This document shows, piece after piece, positions 45,380 through 56,240 of a stretch of DNA of 64,000 nucleotides. Under the pieces are notes generated by a model. It was not told where the DNA came from. It did not search any database and saw only the letters and a list, made by a program, of their open reading frames with translations. The DNA comes from Rhododendron vialii (lineage: Eukaryota; Streptophyta; Magnoliopsida; Ericales; Ericaceae), in the NCBI RefSeq assembly GCF_030253575.1, contig NC_080564.1, forward strand, positions 2,834,501 through 2,898,500. The letters run 5' to 3'. Made by a program: the position numbers and the translations under genes. Each line of letters begins with the position of its first letter. Position 1 is the first letter of the stretch.

Positions 45380-46007
45380 TTAGTGTACAAAAAATTGTGG
45401 AGTATGGGGCCGACCCATCCAAAAGGGCATAAGTTTTTTTTCCCAGGAGGTTTTTGGTAACAATTACTATACCAATAGAGCTGGCCTGAGACAGAATTTC
45501 CCCACTTTCCGGTGGGTGGATAAAATTCTGTCAATTACTATTAGGACAGCCAAAAAAAAACAACACTTGTAGAGCAAAGAGGAAGGGAACACGGAACACT
45601 TTTGTCCCTGCAACCAGACAGAAACAACGAAGAACCGCGCACTGACACATCCCCCTAGGGAACAGAAGAGAAGACCCTCCCATCCAATCGCCTCCGTCAC
45701 ACGGATCGCTCACGTGGCACCATAGATATTTTACTACTACAGTACTTTCGATCGAAATCCCGCCTAAACCCCGGACTTCAATTCTTTCACCATTCCACCT
45801 CTAGAATACTCCCTTCCTTTCCTATCCTTCCGCGTTTCGCCCTGCCCCAACACACACCCACGACAAAGCAAATTCCTCTCTCTCTCTCTCTCTCTAGAAA
45901 ACCCTAGCTCTAAAGGTAACTCGCCGCCTCTCTCCGCCGACTCAGTCCGAGTCAGCACCGATTCGGAACGATTCTCACCGAGTTTGGTTCTCTTTGCAGG
46001 TAGCGTC

Positions 46008-48089
46008 ATGAAAGGAGGTAGATCGAAGGCGCAGGCGAAGAGCACCGATGCCAAGTAAGTTTTCTCGCGAGATTGCCTTTTGTTTTTTAGTAAAACGTTC
46101 GATTGAGGTTGCGGAGTTTTAGATCTGAGATCTGGAACGGACGGCGGAGATTGTTTGGTTGATTGATTGTTGTTTTTTTTTTGGTTTGTTGTTAGGCTAT
46201 CGGTGAAGAAAACGGCGAAACAGCCGGCGAAGAAGGGGAAAGAGGCCAAGGATCCGAATAAGCCTAAGAGGCCTGCCAGTGCCTTCTTCGTTTTCATGTA
46301 CTCTCTCTCTCTCTCTCTGTGTGTGTGTGCACGTGCGAGAGAGAGCGTTTAGCTCAAGCTGTAATCGGGATTTCCCTAGTGGATAATGAGATTAAGTCAT
46401 TAGGGATAAGTTTAGGAGCGTGTACGAGTGGTAAACAAGCCGAGCAGCTAGTTATTGAAGCTTGGTTTAAAAGTTTAACGAGAATTAGATAAGCTGATCT
46501 CAAACGACCTCTAGTTGAGCCGAAATTGAATAGCTTGTAGTATTATTATCTACCTAATAAAAAACAAGTGTGTGGGGACCATATAAATACAAGTTGAAAG
46601 AATGGCTAAGATTCATTTCATTTGATTCAAGGCCTAATGTGTGCTTTTCAACTCTCTTGAGAAAACACTCACGCCCTTACAAATATATTACAAAAATGTC
46701 ATCAAAGGGTGGGTAGTGCCTAAGCCGTAGGCACAGACAAACACTAGTATACATATACATCATTAGTTGAACAAACTGGGTAGTAGCTTGCTGAAGTTTG
46801 GTTTGAAACTTTAACGAGCTTCAAAAAAACAATGTTCAAGCTTGGTTTGTTTATGTAACAAATTGATATTGGATGAGGTTTTTATGAAGATGAGTTCAAT
46901 TTTGAGTGGCTTGATTTGTTTACCTGCCTTACGTGCGCTTAAGCTGGCCTGGACTCCTTGATTTTTGTTTATGTTGTCATGATAATTTCTATGATTTCTG
47001 TTTAGTGTCTTGTGTGTGATTAATTTATGGAAATGTTGGACTTTTAGGGAGGATTTTAGGAAGCAGTTCAAAGAGAAGCACCCAAACAACAAATCCGTTG
47101 CCACAGTATGTGTTTCTGGATCAGATCTGTGATGTTTTGGTTCGCTGAGTTTTGTTCAGCTATATTTGGAAACACGTTTGTTTTTAATGTAATATTAATT
47201 TACTAACAGGTCGGCAAAGCTGGAGGGGATAAATGGAAGATGATGTCAACAGCTGTGAGTTATTTGACTTGAAGAAAATGTTGTGGTTTCTTCTCTATTT
47301 CTATCTGTTTTAGTTTTTGATTATTTTTTGGTTTGGGACATCAGGATAAAGCTCCCTATGTGGCAAAGGCAGAGAAAAGGAAGACTGAATACAACAAAAT
47401 CATTGAAGCTTATAATAAGAAACAGGTAATATTTCTCGCAATTTAGTTTATAACCAAAAAAAAATCTTATCTGGGTCGGCTTATTTAGTATTGAGGTGTA
47501 ATAAGAAACAGGTAATATTTCTCGCAATTTAGTTTATAACAAAAAAAAAATCTTATCTGGGTCGGCTTATTTAGTATTGAGGTGTTTGACCTCAGTTTGT
47601 TTGCTAAACAATCCTCTATAAACATTTTGAGCCGCTACAATCGAAGCGAGTTTTCACATATGAGCGTGGTTACAACTAACTTAACCCCGAGCTTAACTCG
47701 TTTACTTACAAACCAAGCCTTGAGCTCAATGCATTCACTTATGAGCCAAGCCTTGAGCTGCTTGTGAACAGCGTGGTTTGTTTATAGTCCAAGATATCTG
47801 GAAGCTGTACTGATTTGATTTGATTTGATTTCTATCATAGGCTGAGGGGCCAGCTGAAGAAGAAGAATCTGACAAGTCTGTGGTGAACGATGAGGATGAG
47901 GATGATGATGAGAGTGGAGAGGTAGTTTGATGCATTTTGAATCAATTGCTGCTTGAGTTATTGTGGTGTTGGTTTGCTGATTAACTGTTTCTTGGTGAAT
48001 GACTTCATTAATTGCTTGATTAACAAATGGTGACTAAGAGAGATTCTATATCTTGTTGCTTTGTGCAGGATGAAGATGATGACGAGTAG
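46008..48089 (+). CDS. HMGB: HMGB-type high mobility group protein
   Basis: Predicted exons 46008-46054, 46196-46297, 47048-47105, 47210-47254, 47345-47425, 47841-47921 and 48069-48089 join in phase to give 144 residues, the usual size of plant HMGB2/3. These abundant nuclear proteins bend DNA non-specifically and loosen chromatin. A basic N-terminus (VKKTAKQPAKKGKEAK) precedes a single HMG box (about 34-103: DPNKPKRPASAFFVFMEDFR, KSVATVGKAGGDKWKMMS, DKAPYVAKAEKRKTEYNKII). The acidic tail (EEEESDK, DEDEDDDESGEDEDDDE) normally modulates DNA binding. The last exon encodes only six residues. Intron 2 holds a Helitron and GCTCG repeats. The intron 5 donor is duplicated 86 bp downstream. Confidence 0.94.
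46549..46747 (+). mobile_element. Minimal Helitron, 199 bp, in HMGB intron 2
   Basis: It starts TCTACCTAATAAAAAACAAG after A (46548) and ends with the hairpin GTGCC-TAAGCC-GTAGGCAC, an AT-rich spacer and CTAG before T (46748). The first ~150 bp matches the 5' end of the larger element at 3921-6977 in reverse orientation, including CTTTTCAACTCTCTTGAGAA and TACAAATATATTACAAAAAT. It splits a GCTCG-type repeat. Confidence 0.8.
47414..47585 (+). repeat. 86 bp tandem duplication spanning the HMGB exon 5 donor
   Basis: AATAAGAAACAG|GTAATATT and the following ~74 bp of intron are repeated immediately, so a second copy of the exon end and 5' splice site lies 86 bp downstream (GT at 47426 and 47512). 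Use of the second donor would add an in-frame TAG, so the first is the functional one by inference. Confidence 0.9.
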
Positions 48090-49928
48090 GTGGAATGTAG
48101 TAGGGGCGGAGTTTGAGGTGAAAGATTGGGGCAAACTAGTGTATGAGTTTCTAGAATACTATGACTTTTGAATTTGCCTCAAATCTAACTTGATAAATGG
48201 TTGTTTCATTTTCATTCGGTAGGTGGAAAAAAGGTGGTTTCAGGGTCCCTTGAAGCCATATCCCAGATATGGCTATGTATTAGTTTCAGGGACCCTTGAA
48301 GCTACCAATCACGCCTGGCTATGTACTTGATGTTTTTCAATGTTCAATGGTAAATCTAGGATTTCTATATTGTTGATTCATGGTTTCTTCTACCATTCTA
48401 TGTGGTCTCATGCTGCCATCGTTTTTTTGAATACTTTTCGGGTTACAAATGAACATAGTTCAAGAAATCTTGAGATCAAATATAGTTTCACTATTGTTGG
48501 TGTATTTGTGAGGTACAAAAGTGTACTTGCTCGATCCCAATTTATGTGTTGACTTTCATGTTATCTCCAACTTGAAAGTCACTTTGCTGAAATCGGTCTT
48601 TTTAAGTATTCCATGTTCAACACATTCGATGCTTGCTCATGTACTTGAGCATGGTTCATGATTTGCTAGGTGCTTCAGAAGATTAACATTTCAAGCTTTA
48701 GCAAATCTAAGACTATTGAGATTGCCTGCTTGGCCTTGGTTGCATATAGTTAACTTTACACCTCTCCATAGGACCTATAATTCTCACGTTTAGCATGACT
48801 TTTGTACGAGTATTGATTGGTTTGGAAGGCATCTTCTGTTTGTCTTTTTTTTTAATTGGATTATAATTATTTCTTGTCTACCTTGCAAACAAAACAATTG
48901 ATGAGAGTAAAAGGGGAGATAGATTTATTGCTGTCCATTTAGTTGGTAACGTTGCTAGCATGCCCTGACTGGGACTGATATGACCATGTTCTTTTATTGG
49001 TTTTGATGGTGATCTTATCACCCAATGGAGTTCTTGTCCATTACAAATTCTATGGTTATCGAGTACATAAACTCCCAGCTCGACTCCGTTGTCATGGTAC
49101 ACTTGTTTTACATAATTTGATGGTCACGTACGCATTGGCTTCCTCTCATCGATGACTCCCAATTTGCCACCAACCAACCACCCCCACAGGAACCTTAGGC
49201 TCTTAAAACTTCTCTGGTGACGCTAACCAAACCGAGCCTTACGTCTTAATCACTTGGAGTTGGCTACATAAATTCGTTTCCTTCATTGGACTCTGTCAAG
49301 TGTCACTTGTTCACACAGACTCATTATACTCATATCTTTGTGCATTACAGCATCTAATGTTAATTTAGGTCTACCATTTCCCGTAGCATTGCTACTTAGA
49401 GCTATTCTATCCGCTCTCTTAACTACTGCATCTTCTGGTCTACGGTAGATATGCCCAAACTACCTTAGCTTATTTTCCCTCAACTTCTCTTCTATAGGTG
49501 TTACACTTACTATTTCATGAACTGTTTTATTTCTAATTTTATCTCGTCTAGTCTTATCACTCATTCACATCAACATTTTCATTTTTGCTACATTCATTTT
49601 GCTCACATGTTTCTTAATAGGTTAACATTGTGTCCAACCACCACAGATGCTGAATAAATACCCACTACTAAACATCTCACTCCACAAAAGCCTTGACGCA
49701 TCTCATCTGTTAAAGAAAACAGTTAACACCACTGAGAGTCTTCTGATGATGGATTCCATCCAAACCCCACACCTCATTGGAAAAGAAGATCGACCAAAAT
49801 CCTAAATCAAGAAGCAGAAGCAAAACCGTTTCGTAAAGCTTGACTTGGATTTTCTAGCTCGTTTGACAAACAAGCTGTGCTCGAGCTAGTCACTCAAGTT
49901 GGCTTGGGAGCCAAGCTATGTACCCACA
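48090..49928. other. Spacer downstream of HMGB
   Basis: The HMGB 3' UTR is followed by a segment (about 48678-48890) related to 55895-56240, then a LINE fragment and a GCTCG-type repeat (49835-49925). No intact gene was recognised. Confidence 0.5.
49240..49582 (-). mobile_element. LINE (L1-type) reverse transcriptase tail, decayed
   Basis: The minus-strand frame reads as the C-terminal tail found downstream of many plant L1 reverse transcriptases: MKMLM, RRDKIRNKTVHEIVSVTPIE, EKLRENKLR, FGHIYRRPEDAVVKRADRI, then GNGRPKLTL, and RKRIYVANS. Three in-frame stops (TGA, TAG, TGA) each sit where the family normally has Trp. There is no catalytic core, so this is a 5'-truncated, dead copy. Confidence 0.85.
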
Positions 49929-50545
49929 CTAGTAAATGAGCCCGTGCCTGAAGGCACGACGCAACACATTTTGAGAACAATTAAATTGAATTACCATTCT
50001 ATGCTTCTAACCAACCCGATAGCAAACCTGTCTTTTTCAGGAAAAGATTTTTTAAATAAGTTTCAAACAGAGTACATCTAATCAATTTCAAGTCAGTGAA
50101 ATTCAAAGTGTCAACAAAGAAAAGCTGCCTAATTTCACACAAAAAAAAAAAAAAATGATCATAACCTAAGCAAATTAAATCACTGCATAACGATATATTC
50201 TTTCAACCTCCCTAATCTCCACAAAATATGCATAAAGCAGTTCGAACAATTCATCAATTAAGTTAGATACTACAAAAAACTTGCACATTTCATCAAACCC
50301 CTCCAGAGAATGCTAACTAAATATAATTCTAATAGCAAATGAGCCTATGCCCGAAGACGCTAATTCAAAAGCATTGACCAACGGCCCTGGCTCATTCAAT
50401 TTTCAAAAATTCTACATAGGATCATCAAAATTTAGTGCATTGAATTCCAAAACAATCAAGCAATTTTTTTAAAGTTAGGGAATACAAATCAAAGAAACTG
50501 TACAATTGCATGTGCTATGGCTCGTACAAACCTAAACCAACTACT

Positions 50546-50613
50546 CTATTTTACTATTGACCTCAGCTGTCTAACAAAGGACCCAATAGCTTCATCTCCA
50601 AAGTCATTGACAC
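50546..50613 (-). pseudogene. Orphan terminal exon, unidentified gene
   Basis: After a CTTTTCAG acceptor the minus strand reads GT plus 21 codons, VNDFGDEAIGSFVRQLRSIV then K, and a TAG stop. The conserved-looking helix and good acceptor suggest a captured last exon. I do not recognise the family and found no certain preceding exon. Confidence 0.35.
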
Positions 50614-52099
50614 CTGAAAAGACAAAATAAAAATCATATTTATGTCAGTAAGAAGGGTTACTTGAAACAGGCTTAAGATGAGAGGCAAAATATAATTTTT
50701 TTTATACTTTATACTTCATCGAAGAATTGCCATAGTCAAAGAATGAAAATCAATCTTGTGTATTTGATGTGTATTATAGAAAGCCAGTGGGGTCATACAA
50801 TCTGTAGCGGTCCGAATGCACATCAAGTCTTAGCATAGGTACGCTTTCCATGTTAACAATAAAAATGCTAAACTAACAAATGTCACGTGTTGGACACTCC
50901 GGAGATGTGCACCATGTCGATGACACCTATGGGACACATATGGGCGTGCCCATTAAATTTAAAAGAATGTTGAATTTTTTATTAAAAAGGACCACTGTGT
51001 TGGATTTCTTGTCGGACCTCCCTGAATGGACTAAAGAGATCATACAGCACCCCCTTTTGAATCCACTACAACAGGTGGCATAGAATGCTCTACGTTTTGT
51101 AAGGCACTTCGAACATACAAAAGGTTGAAGTTTTGTGAAGTATTCCTCTGTGGAGCTTAGACGTGCTTTAAATGAATAACAATGGATGTTTAACTGTTCA
51201 GAAATCTTGTTTCAAGGGCGACTACATACATGTCCAAATCAAAAACTTTTGTATTAAAAACTGAAACCATACCTATTTTCAACCTGCATATTCGATCTTT
51301 CACAAGTGAAATGCCTCCTCAACATCCACGGGTAGATACTGCTGAAGTCCACGGCAATTGGCAATACTAACTGTAAACAGAAAAAAGAAAAAAATTGAAA
51401 CAAACAAAGCAAGGAAATGGAAAGACAACAAAAGAGAACGTCTATGGAGACAGAGAGGGGGAGGATGAGAACACAGATGGCTTACTATTTTAGAAACCCA
51501 CGGTTCTCTGTTAAACGGGGTAAGCTTTGGATCCTCTTCATGATAGCGCAGCGCAAAGGGTTGTCCCAACAACAATCAAATGCAGTTGGAATTTGCAAAG
51601 TGATGAAGGGATAATTTAGCCATGATCGAAAGGAACTTCCGATGACTCGAAGATGATCGAATACATCAACAAACCTTTCACTACAAGGTGATGCAATTTA
51701 AATGAATTGATCGACGATATCTAGCGCTTTAGGTTTTTAATTCAAGTTGATAGCCAGCATAAGAAGGAGACAGATATTCAAGACATATGTGAAAGTAAAA
51801 GAATTAGACAAAGACAGATAATACCCGTGCCTTCAAGTAGGGAATAAAAGGTAAAAGTACAAAATTGTGTGTTGTTTATTATGCCATATAAATGGCATAT
51901 TCTGCAAGCAGTGATTTGAATCTCTAGTTGTATCCCCCTAAAATCTAACGTAAGCTCTCTATCAGTGGAAAGCGATAATGAAAGACAAAAACAAATCTAA
52001 TCTTTGTTTACCAGTGATGGTGGAAGAGTGGATTCGAGAGAGATTTGAGATCCGTACCGGTCCAAATGCACATCAAGTTTCATATAGCGTTAATGGGGC

Positions 52100-52715
52100 T
52101 GGGAGATAGATTTGAGATCCGACTCTCTTGCAATTTTCAAATTCTTACCCCTGCAAAATGAATTCACACTTAGAAGACTCATAAACGAGCTGAATGCTAT
52201 ATTGCAATAGATTCCAATGCTTTAATTTGTTCAATACCACCACCATTCTTTACCCCCTTTAAATTTCCATGTATCAATGGGAATGGAGTACCTCCATCGA
52301 GGAGAATGCACAACAACCTAGTCATCTTATTGAACCAATCAGGAGACACCCTTTTGCAAATGACAGTTATTTAGCAAAGAAGCATGCGATTAATATCAAA
52401 CTAAGTTATAATCCTTTCGGTTTAAATAAAAAGATTCAATTCAGATTGAGCAAATGAAAAGCTACATCATAGTCCTCTTACGGATAATTCCACATCCAGA
52501 TACTCTCAAACAATTAACCTTTAGACAAAAAATATATATTCAATCATTCAGTTTTTTTTCCAGTGCAAAAGTAAGAGACATACCTGTTGGTTGGTGGAAC
52601 GGAGAGTCTCACATAGCCTTATGGGCTAGGAGAGAGATTTGAGATCCAACTCTCTTGCAATTTTCAAATTCTTACCCCTGCAAAATGAATTCACACTTAG
52701 AAGACTCGTAAATGA
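52100..52715. repeat. Direct repeat, about 90 bp, inside Helitron
   Basis: A block containing CTCTTGCAATTTTCAAATTC and TGAATTCACACTTAGAAGAC occurs at about 52106-52195 and 52630-52715 with very few differences, about 525 bp apart. Confidence 0.8.
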
Positions 52716-53188
52716 GTTGAATGGAACAACCATATTGGGGCCGTTACAGCAATATACTGAATACATACCAGTTTGACCAGAGTAGTCCCACATAAGCCAT
52801 ACATTTGCAACCTAGATTGAATCCAATAAGCACACAATTTATGACATCTATAGTGTACAGGTGGCATAAAACACAAAATAATCAAAGAAGTGATACAATC
52901 AGCAACTACTGCTTGAGGGGAGCCAATGCAAAACCCCTAATTAATTGATACTTTCATAAGAATCAAAGGCACTTCAACATAACATACACATTAGCCAACT
53001 CTGTTCACTTTGTTCATAGTGAATAATTGCATAAAACTCATCACTAACTGATGTAACATGCATTACCGATAGTCATCTTGTAGCTTTTTTTAAGAATCAA
53101 ACAATTCAGCAATAACTGATTACCTCCGAATGGCAGAAGAAATCGGGTAAAAAATGACATGGAAATTTGAAGTTTTTTGCCATGGGAT

Positions 53189-53290
53189 CGCCTCATCTCC
53201 AACATTCTTATCCGGATGTAATCACAATGCCAACTTATGATATGCTTTCTTTATCTCTTGTTGAGATGCTGTCTTTTCCACGCCAAGAAC
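53189..53290 (-). pseudogene. DnaJ (J-domain) exon fragment
   Basis: After a CCTTGCAG acceptor the minus strand encodes VLGVEKTASQQEIKKAYHKL, then AL, an in-frame TGA, and LHPDKNVGDEA. This is helix I-II and the HPD motif of a J-domain closest to the plant DNAJ6/DNAJC9-like proteins. Hsp70 co-chaperones use HPD to stimulate ATPase. The TGA sits where the family has Arg (one base from CGA). Similarity stops after GDEA, so the domain is incomplete. It lies inside the Helitron-like element at 49929-54236, in the same orientation. Confidence 0.75.
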
Positions 53291-53689
53291 CTGCAAGGAA
53301 TTTGATTACTTTTTTTTGCAGTTACTGGCTCTGAGTCAAAAGAAAACAGGAACTATAACCATGCAATAACACTCCATTAACGACTTCTGATCAATCAACG
53401 GCAAAGCTCAGTAAACCACTCCATTAAACAACTCAATTTGGCAACTACTATTGACAGAAACGGAAATCCTAATTGAGAACCAAAAGCTGCCATGAACATG
53501 AAAACACAATGGACCAAAAATACAAACCACACAATAATAATCGCCTAAGGGCATTCTGTCAAACACCTAGTAGGCGTCCTCTTAAAATTGTTTTGCCACT
53601 TCCTTCATCCCCAACCTCATTGTAAGAAAGAAGACATCTGCACCACACAATAAACAGAAGAAATTGACGGTAATTTTAAAAAGAAAACA

Positions 53690-53992
53690 ATGGTTAAACA
53701 TGGATTGATCAGTGGTAAAAAACCTATTGACCCGCCTAAGCAAACCCAAGCGGTTATCTCAGACCTCAAAGCCCTAGAAATGAAACGCAACAGTTCGGGT
53801 AACGGGTTACGTTCGGGTAACGGCGTGGCGGAGGGTTACCGGGGTTGGATTGGCGGTGGCGTGGTTGGAGTAGTCAGCGATGAGCCTGGTACTACGGAAA
53901 TTCGAGAGAGCAAAAAGAGATTATGGTTGGGGATGAGAGAGAGAGAGAGAGAGACTCACCAGTTGAGATGCCTGTGTGTGTTTGAAATTTGA
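53690..53992 (+). other. Open frame of unknown meaning near Helitron 5' end
   Basis: A 100-codon plus-strand frame starts MVKHGLISGKKPIDPPKQTQ and is GC-richer than its surroundings, with a Gly-rich middle. It ends in a GA microsatellite. It may be leader sequence of the captured minus-strand gene rather than a protein. No family was recognised. Confidence 0.2.
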
Positions 53993-54651
53993 ATTCGTCT
54001 GAGAGAGAGAGAGAGAGAGAGAGAGTTTGGACGTTTAGAGCGCCTGCACCAGGTTGGGCTAAGGATTGACCAAATGAGTCATTTAACTTTGGATTATTTA
54101 CTGAATTGCCATCCAAAAGTTAGTTTGTGAGAGGGATAGATTTAGGCCGTTGGATTTTTAAGAATGGAGGGTTGAGATTTGTTTGGGAGCAAATATTATA
54201 TTAGAAAAAATCCCTCCCTTGTTATATGGATATGGATGTTCATTCTTATGTGCCTTAATGATCATTCTTATGTGCCTTAATGATTAACCCACGAGCCGCG
54301 ATCTTCTAGCTTAGGCTGTTTTTCCTGGACATTCACCATTGAACTGTTGAATACAAACCCACCAAACAAAGCAGTATAACTAGATTGGTCAAATTTTCAA
54401 GAATTTAACTTTCCACTACCAGAAGCTACAAATTACTACGAAACAAAAACTAAGGAGAAAATTTCAAAAACCGGAAAACAATACTCAATCAGACCGTCGG
54501 TTAACATCGGTCCTCCCTCTACCATGTCTTCACATGCCTCCTTCAATCTTCAGATTGATCAAAGAGTCGATACATAGCGAACATCAAATCACTACACAAA
54601 ATTTGGGCATAAAAACAGTCACATAATAAATCATTGCTTCGTATCCACCCT

Positions 54652-55620
54652 CTACCATAACTGCAATTCCCCTTGAGAACAATGAGAAGAACAGTTGTTG
54701 AAGTTGAATGCTGCGGCGGCCCCTTCACCAAACTCATTATCCACGAACTGCGTTGGATTTCCGTACGACGTTCCCAATAGGGCTTCGGCCAGTGGCGAAA
54801 TTTGGGAATAAAATTCATCCCTAGGAATAAACTTTTGGGTATAATCATTAGCATAGTTTCCAACATTCTGATATGAATCTCCATCAAAGCTGACCAATGC
54901 TTCACCGGACGGCGTCCCGACCGGTTCCACCAGAAACCCATTCCCCAGGCCCAGAAGGGTTTCATCCATTGAAAAAGGTTGAAGATGATTCTCAGCCACT
55001 GGAACAAACTGGTGATCCAAGACGCCATAGAAACTCGAGGGCTGCGCATTCAGTGGAAAACAAGGATACCCAGAAACCAATGGCTCAACTGATTGTTCCA
55101 TAGGCCAGTAATTAAGGGGAAAATCAAGTCCATTCCCCTGTTCATCATTATTCAGCACATTCAAAAACCCTACTCTGTTTTTCCCCTGTTCCTTATTCAG
55201 CACGTTCAAAAGCCCTACTCTGTTTTCCACTGCCTCCAATTTCAAATCCAAATCTCCCAACAAACTCCACAACTCCCCAACTGATAACCCACTAACCCAA
55301 TCATCATCCCAACCCAATAAACCCACATTGGGATTAGTTTTCTCACTGGTGGGTAGAGCCGATTTCTTGCCGCACTCTCTGTACTTCCTGATGATCGATT
55401 TAACTTGGGTCTGGTTTTCCGGCCACGTTTCGACCTCTCCGTCTGGGCCTAGAATGATGGTGCAGGTGTCCGTTCCGCAGAGGATCCCGAGCTCCATTGT
55501 TTTCTTCTTGATGCAGTCTTTTCGTTTCAGGTAAGTCAATCGTCGCGCTTTGGTGTTGTTTATCGGATTGAGGGGTCGGTTTTTTTGATGGGTTCCCAAC
55601 TCCATGGCCGCCTTCACCAT
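54652..55620 (-). CDS. Type I MADS-box transcription factor
   Basis: Single-exon gene of 322 residues. Type I MADS proteins are DNA-binding regulators acting mainly in gametophytes and endosperm. The MADS domain (about 22-85) is divergent: NTKARRLTYLKRKDCIKKKT, MELGILCGTDTCTIILGPDG, then EVETWPENQTQVKSIIRKY. The basic helix and GILCGTDTC core are clear, and there is no K-domain, as expected for type I. It resembles the M-beta/M-gamma group, but the subclass is not settled. Residues around 132-165 hold a tandem repeat (NRVGLLNVLNKEQGK / NRVGFLNVLNNDEQGN). The ATG at 55618-55620 is chosen because it is first. A second Met five codons on is possible, and the N-terminus is longer than usual before the domain. 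Confidence 0.85.
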   Translation of the reverse strand: MVKAAMELGTHQKNRPLNPINNTKARRLTYLKRKDCIKKKTMELGILCGTDTCTIILGPDGEVETWPENQTQVKSIIRKYRECGKKSALPTSEKTNPNVGLLGWDDDWVSGLSVGELWSLLGDLDLKLEAVENRVGLLNVLNKEQGKNRVGFLNVLNNDEQGNGLDFPLNYWPMEQSVEPLVSGYPCFPLNAQPSSFYGVLDHQFVPVAENHLQPFSMDETLLGLGNGFLVEPVGTPSGEALVSFDGDSYQNVGNYANDYTQKFIPRDEFYSQISPLAEALLGTSYGNPTQFVDNEFGEGAAAAFNFNNCSSHCSQGELQLW

Positions 55621-55710
55621 TGTGGTTTCTCGGGAAGTAAATTGCTAGTATCTTCTGAGAACTCCAGTTGGTTTATGTGTATATATGAGGTGATGTACCA
55701 GGGGTAAGGG

Positions 55711-55720
55711 TTATATATAA
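55711..55720 (-). promoter_or_regulatory. Probable TATA box of the MADS gene
   Basis: TTATATATAA lies about 90-100 bp upstream of the MADS ATG on its strand. A GA/CT microsatellite (55726-55755) lies just beyond it. Confidence 0.5.
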
Positions 55721-55723
55721 ATG

Positions 55724-55759
<36 letters not shown>

Positions 55760-55894
55760 AACCGTTGGTTGCAAGAAACAGATCTTGTGGGAGATTTTGG
55801 GTGTGAGATTTGGACCAGCTGTAGTGGGGGATCTGACTGTGAGTCAGCGCTCAACTCTTCAACCATTACGTTGTGAGCCACAATAGATACTTGA

Positions 55895-56240
55895 TGAGAT
55901 TAACATGTCAAGCTTTAGGAAATCTAAAACAATCGAAATTTGTCTACTTGGCCTTGGTTGCATAGTATTAGTAGTTAACTTTACACCTCTCCATATGATC
56001 ATAATTCTCGTATTTATTAGAAGAGAATAAATTCTTTATATTGCCGGTGTAAATATTTGTAGTAGGAAGGGATACTATATTTTGAAGGGCATCTTCAGTT
56101 TGTCTAGGAAACGTGTTTTGTTTATGTCGTTTGAGCAAATTATCTAGTCCACTACTTATAGCTGGTTAACTCGCATTTCTGTTTGAGTATTCACTTAGTT
56201 GGGATTGGATTACAATTATTAATTATTATCTTGGTTAAGT
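55895..56240. repeat. Segment shared with 48678-48890
   Basis: CTTGGCCTTGGTTGCATA, TTAACTTTACACCTCTCCAT and GGCATCTTCAGTTTGTCT occur here. The same order with minor differences occurs downstream of HMGB. This is a dispersed duplication, probably of a repeat. Confidence 0.65.

Larger units (their letters stand above)
44023..46007. other. SRPK-HMGB spacer
   Basis: No gene was recognised. It holds tandem GCTCG-type repeats (44290-44650), a palindromic MITE (44782-44923), a TTA-flanked MITE (45188-45379) and the HMGB leader with a CT tract (45875-45895). A leader intron is possible: GGTAACTC at about 45916, and TTTGCAG just before 46000. Confidence 0.5.
49929..54236 (-). mobile_element. Large Helitron-like element with captured DnaJ fragment
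   Basis: On the minus strand the 3' end has the hairpin CGTGCCT-TC-AGGCACG, spacer GGCTCATTTA and CTAG followed by T (49928). The proposed 5' end starts TCCATATCCATATAACAAGG after A (54237), then GGAGGGATTTTTTC and AATCTCAACCC, a style shared with the other Helitrons here. The 3' end is strong and the 5' end is less certain. Decayed family termini also occur inside (about 50331-50362 and 51825-51845), so older copies are probably nested. It carries a DnaJ-domain fragment (53189-53290), another orphan terminal exon (50546-50613) and internal direct repeats. There is no Rep or helicase. Confidence 0.58.
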
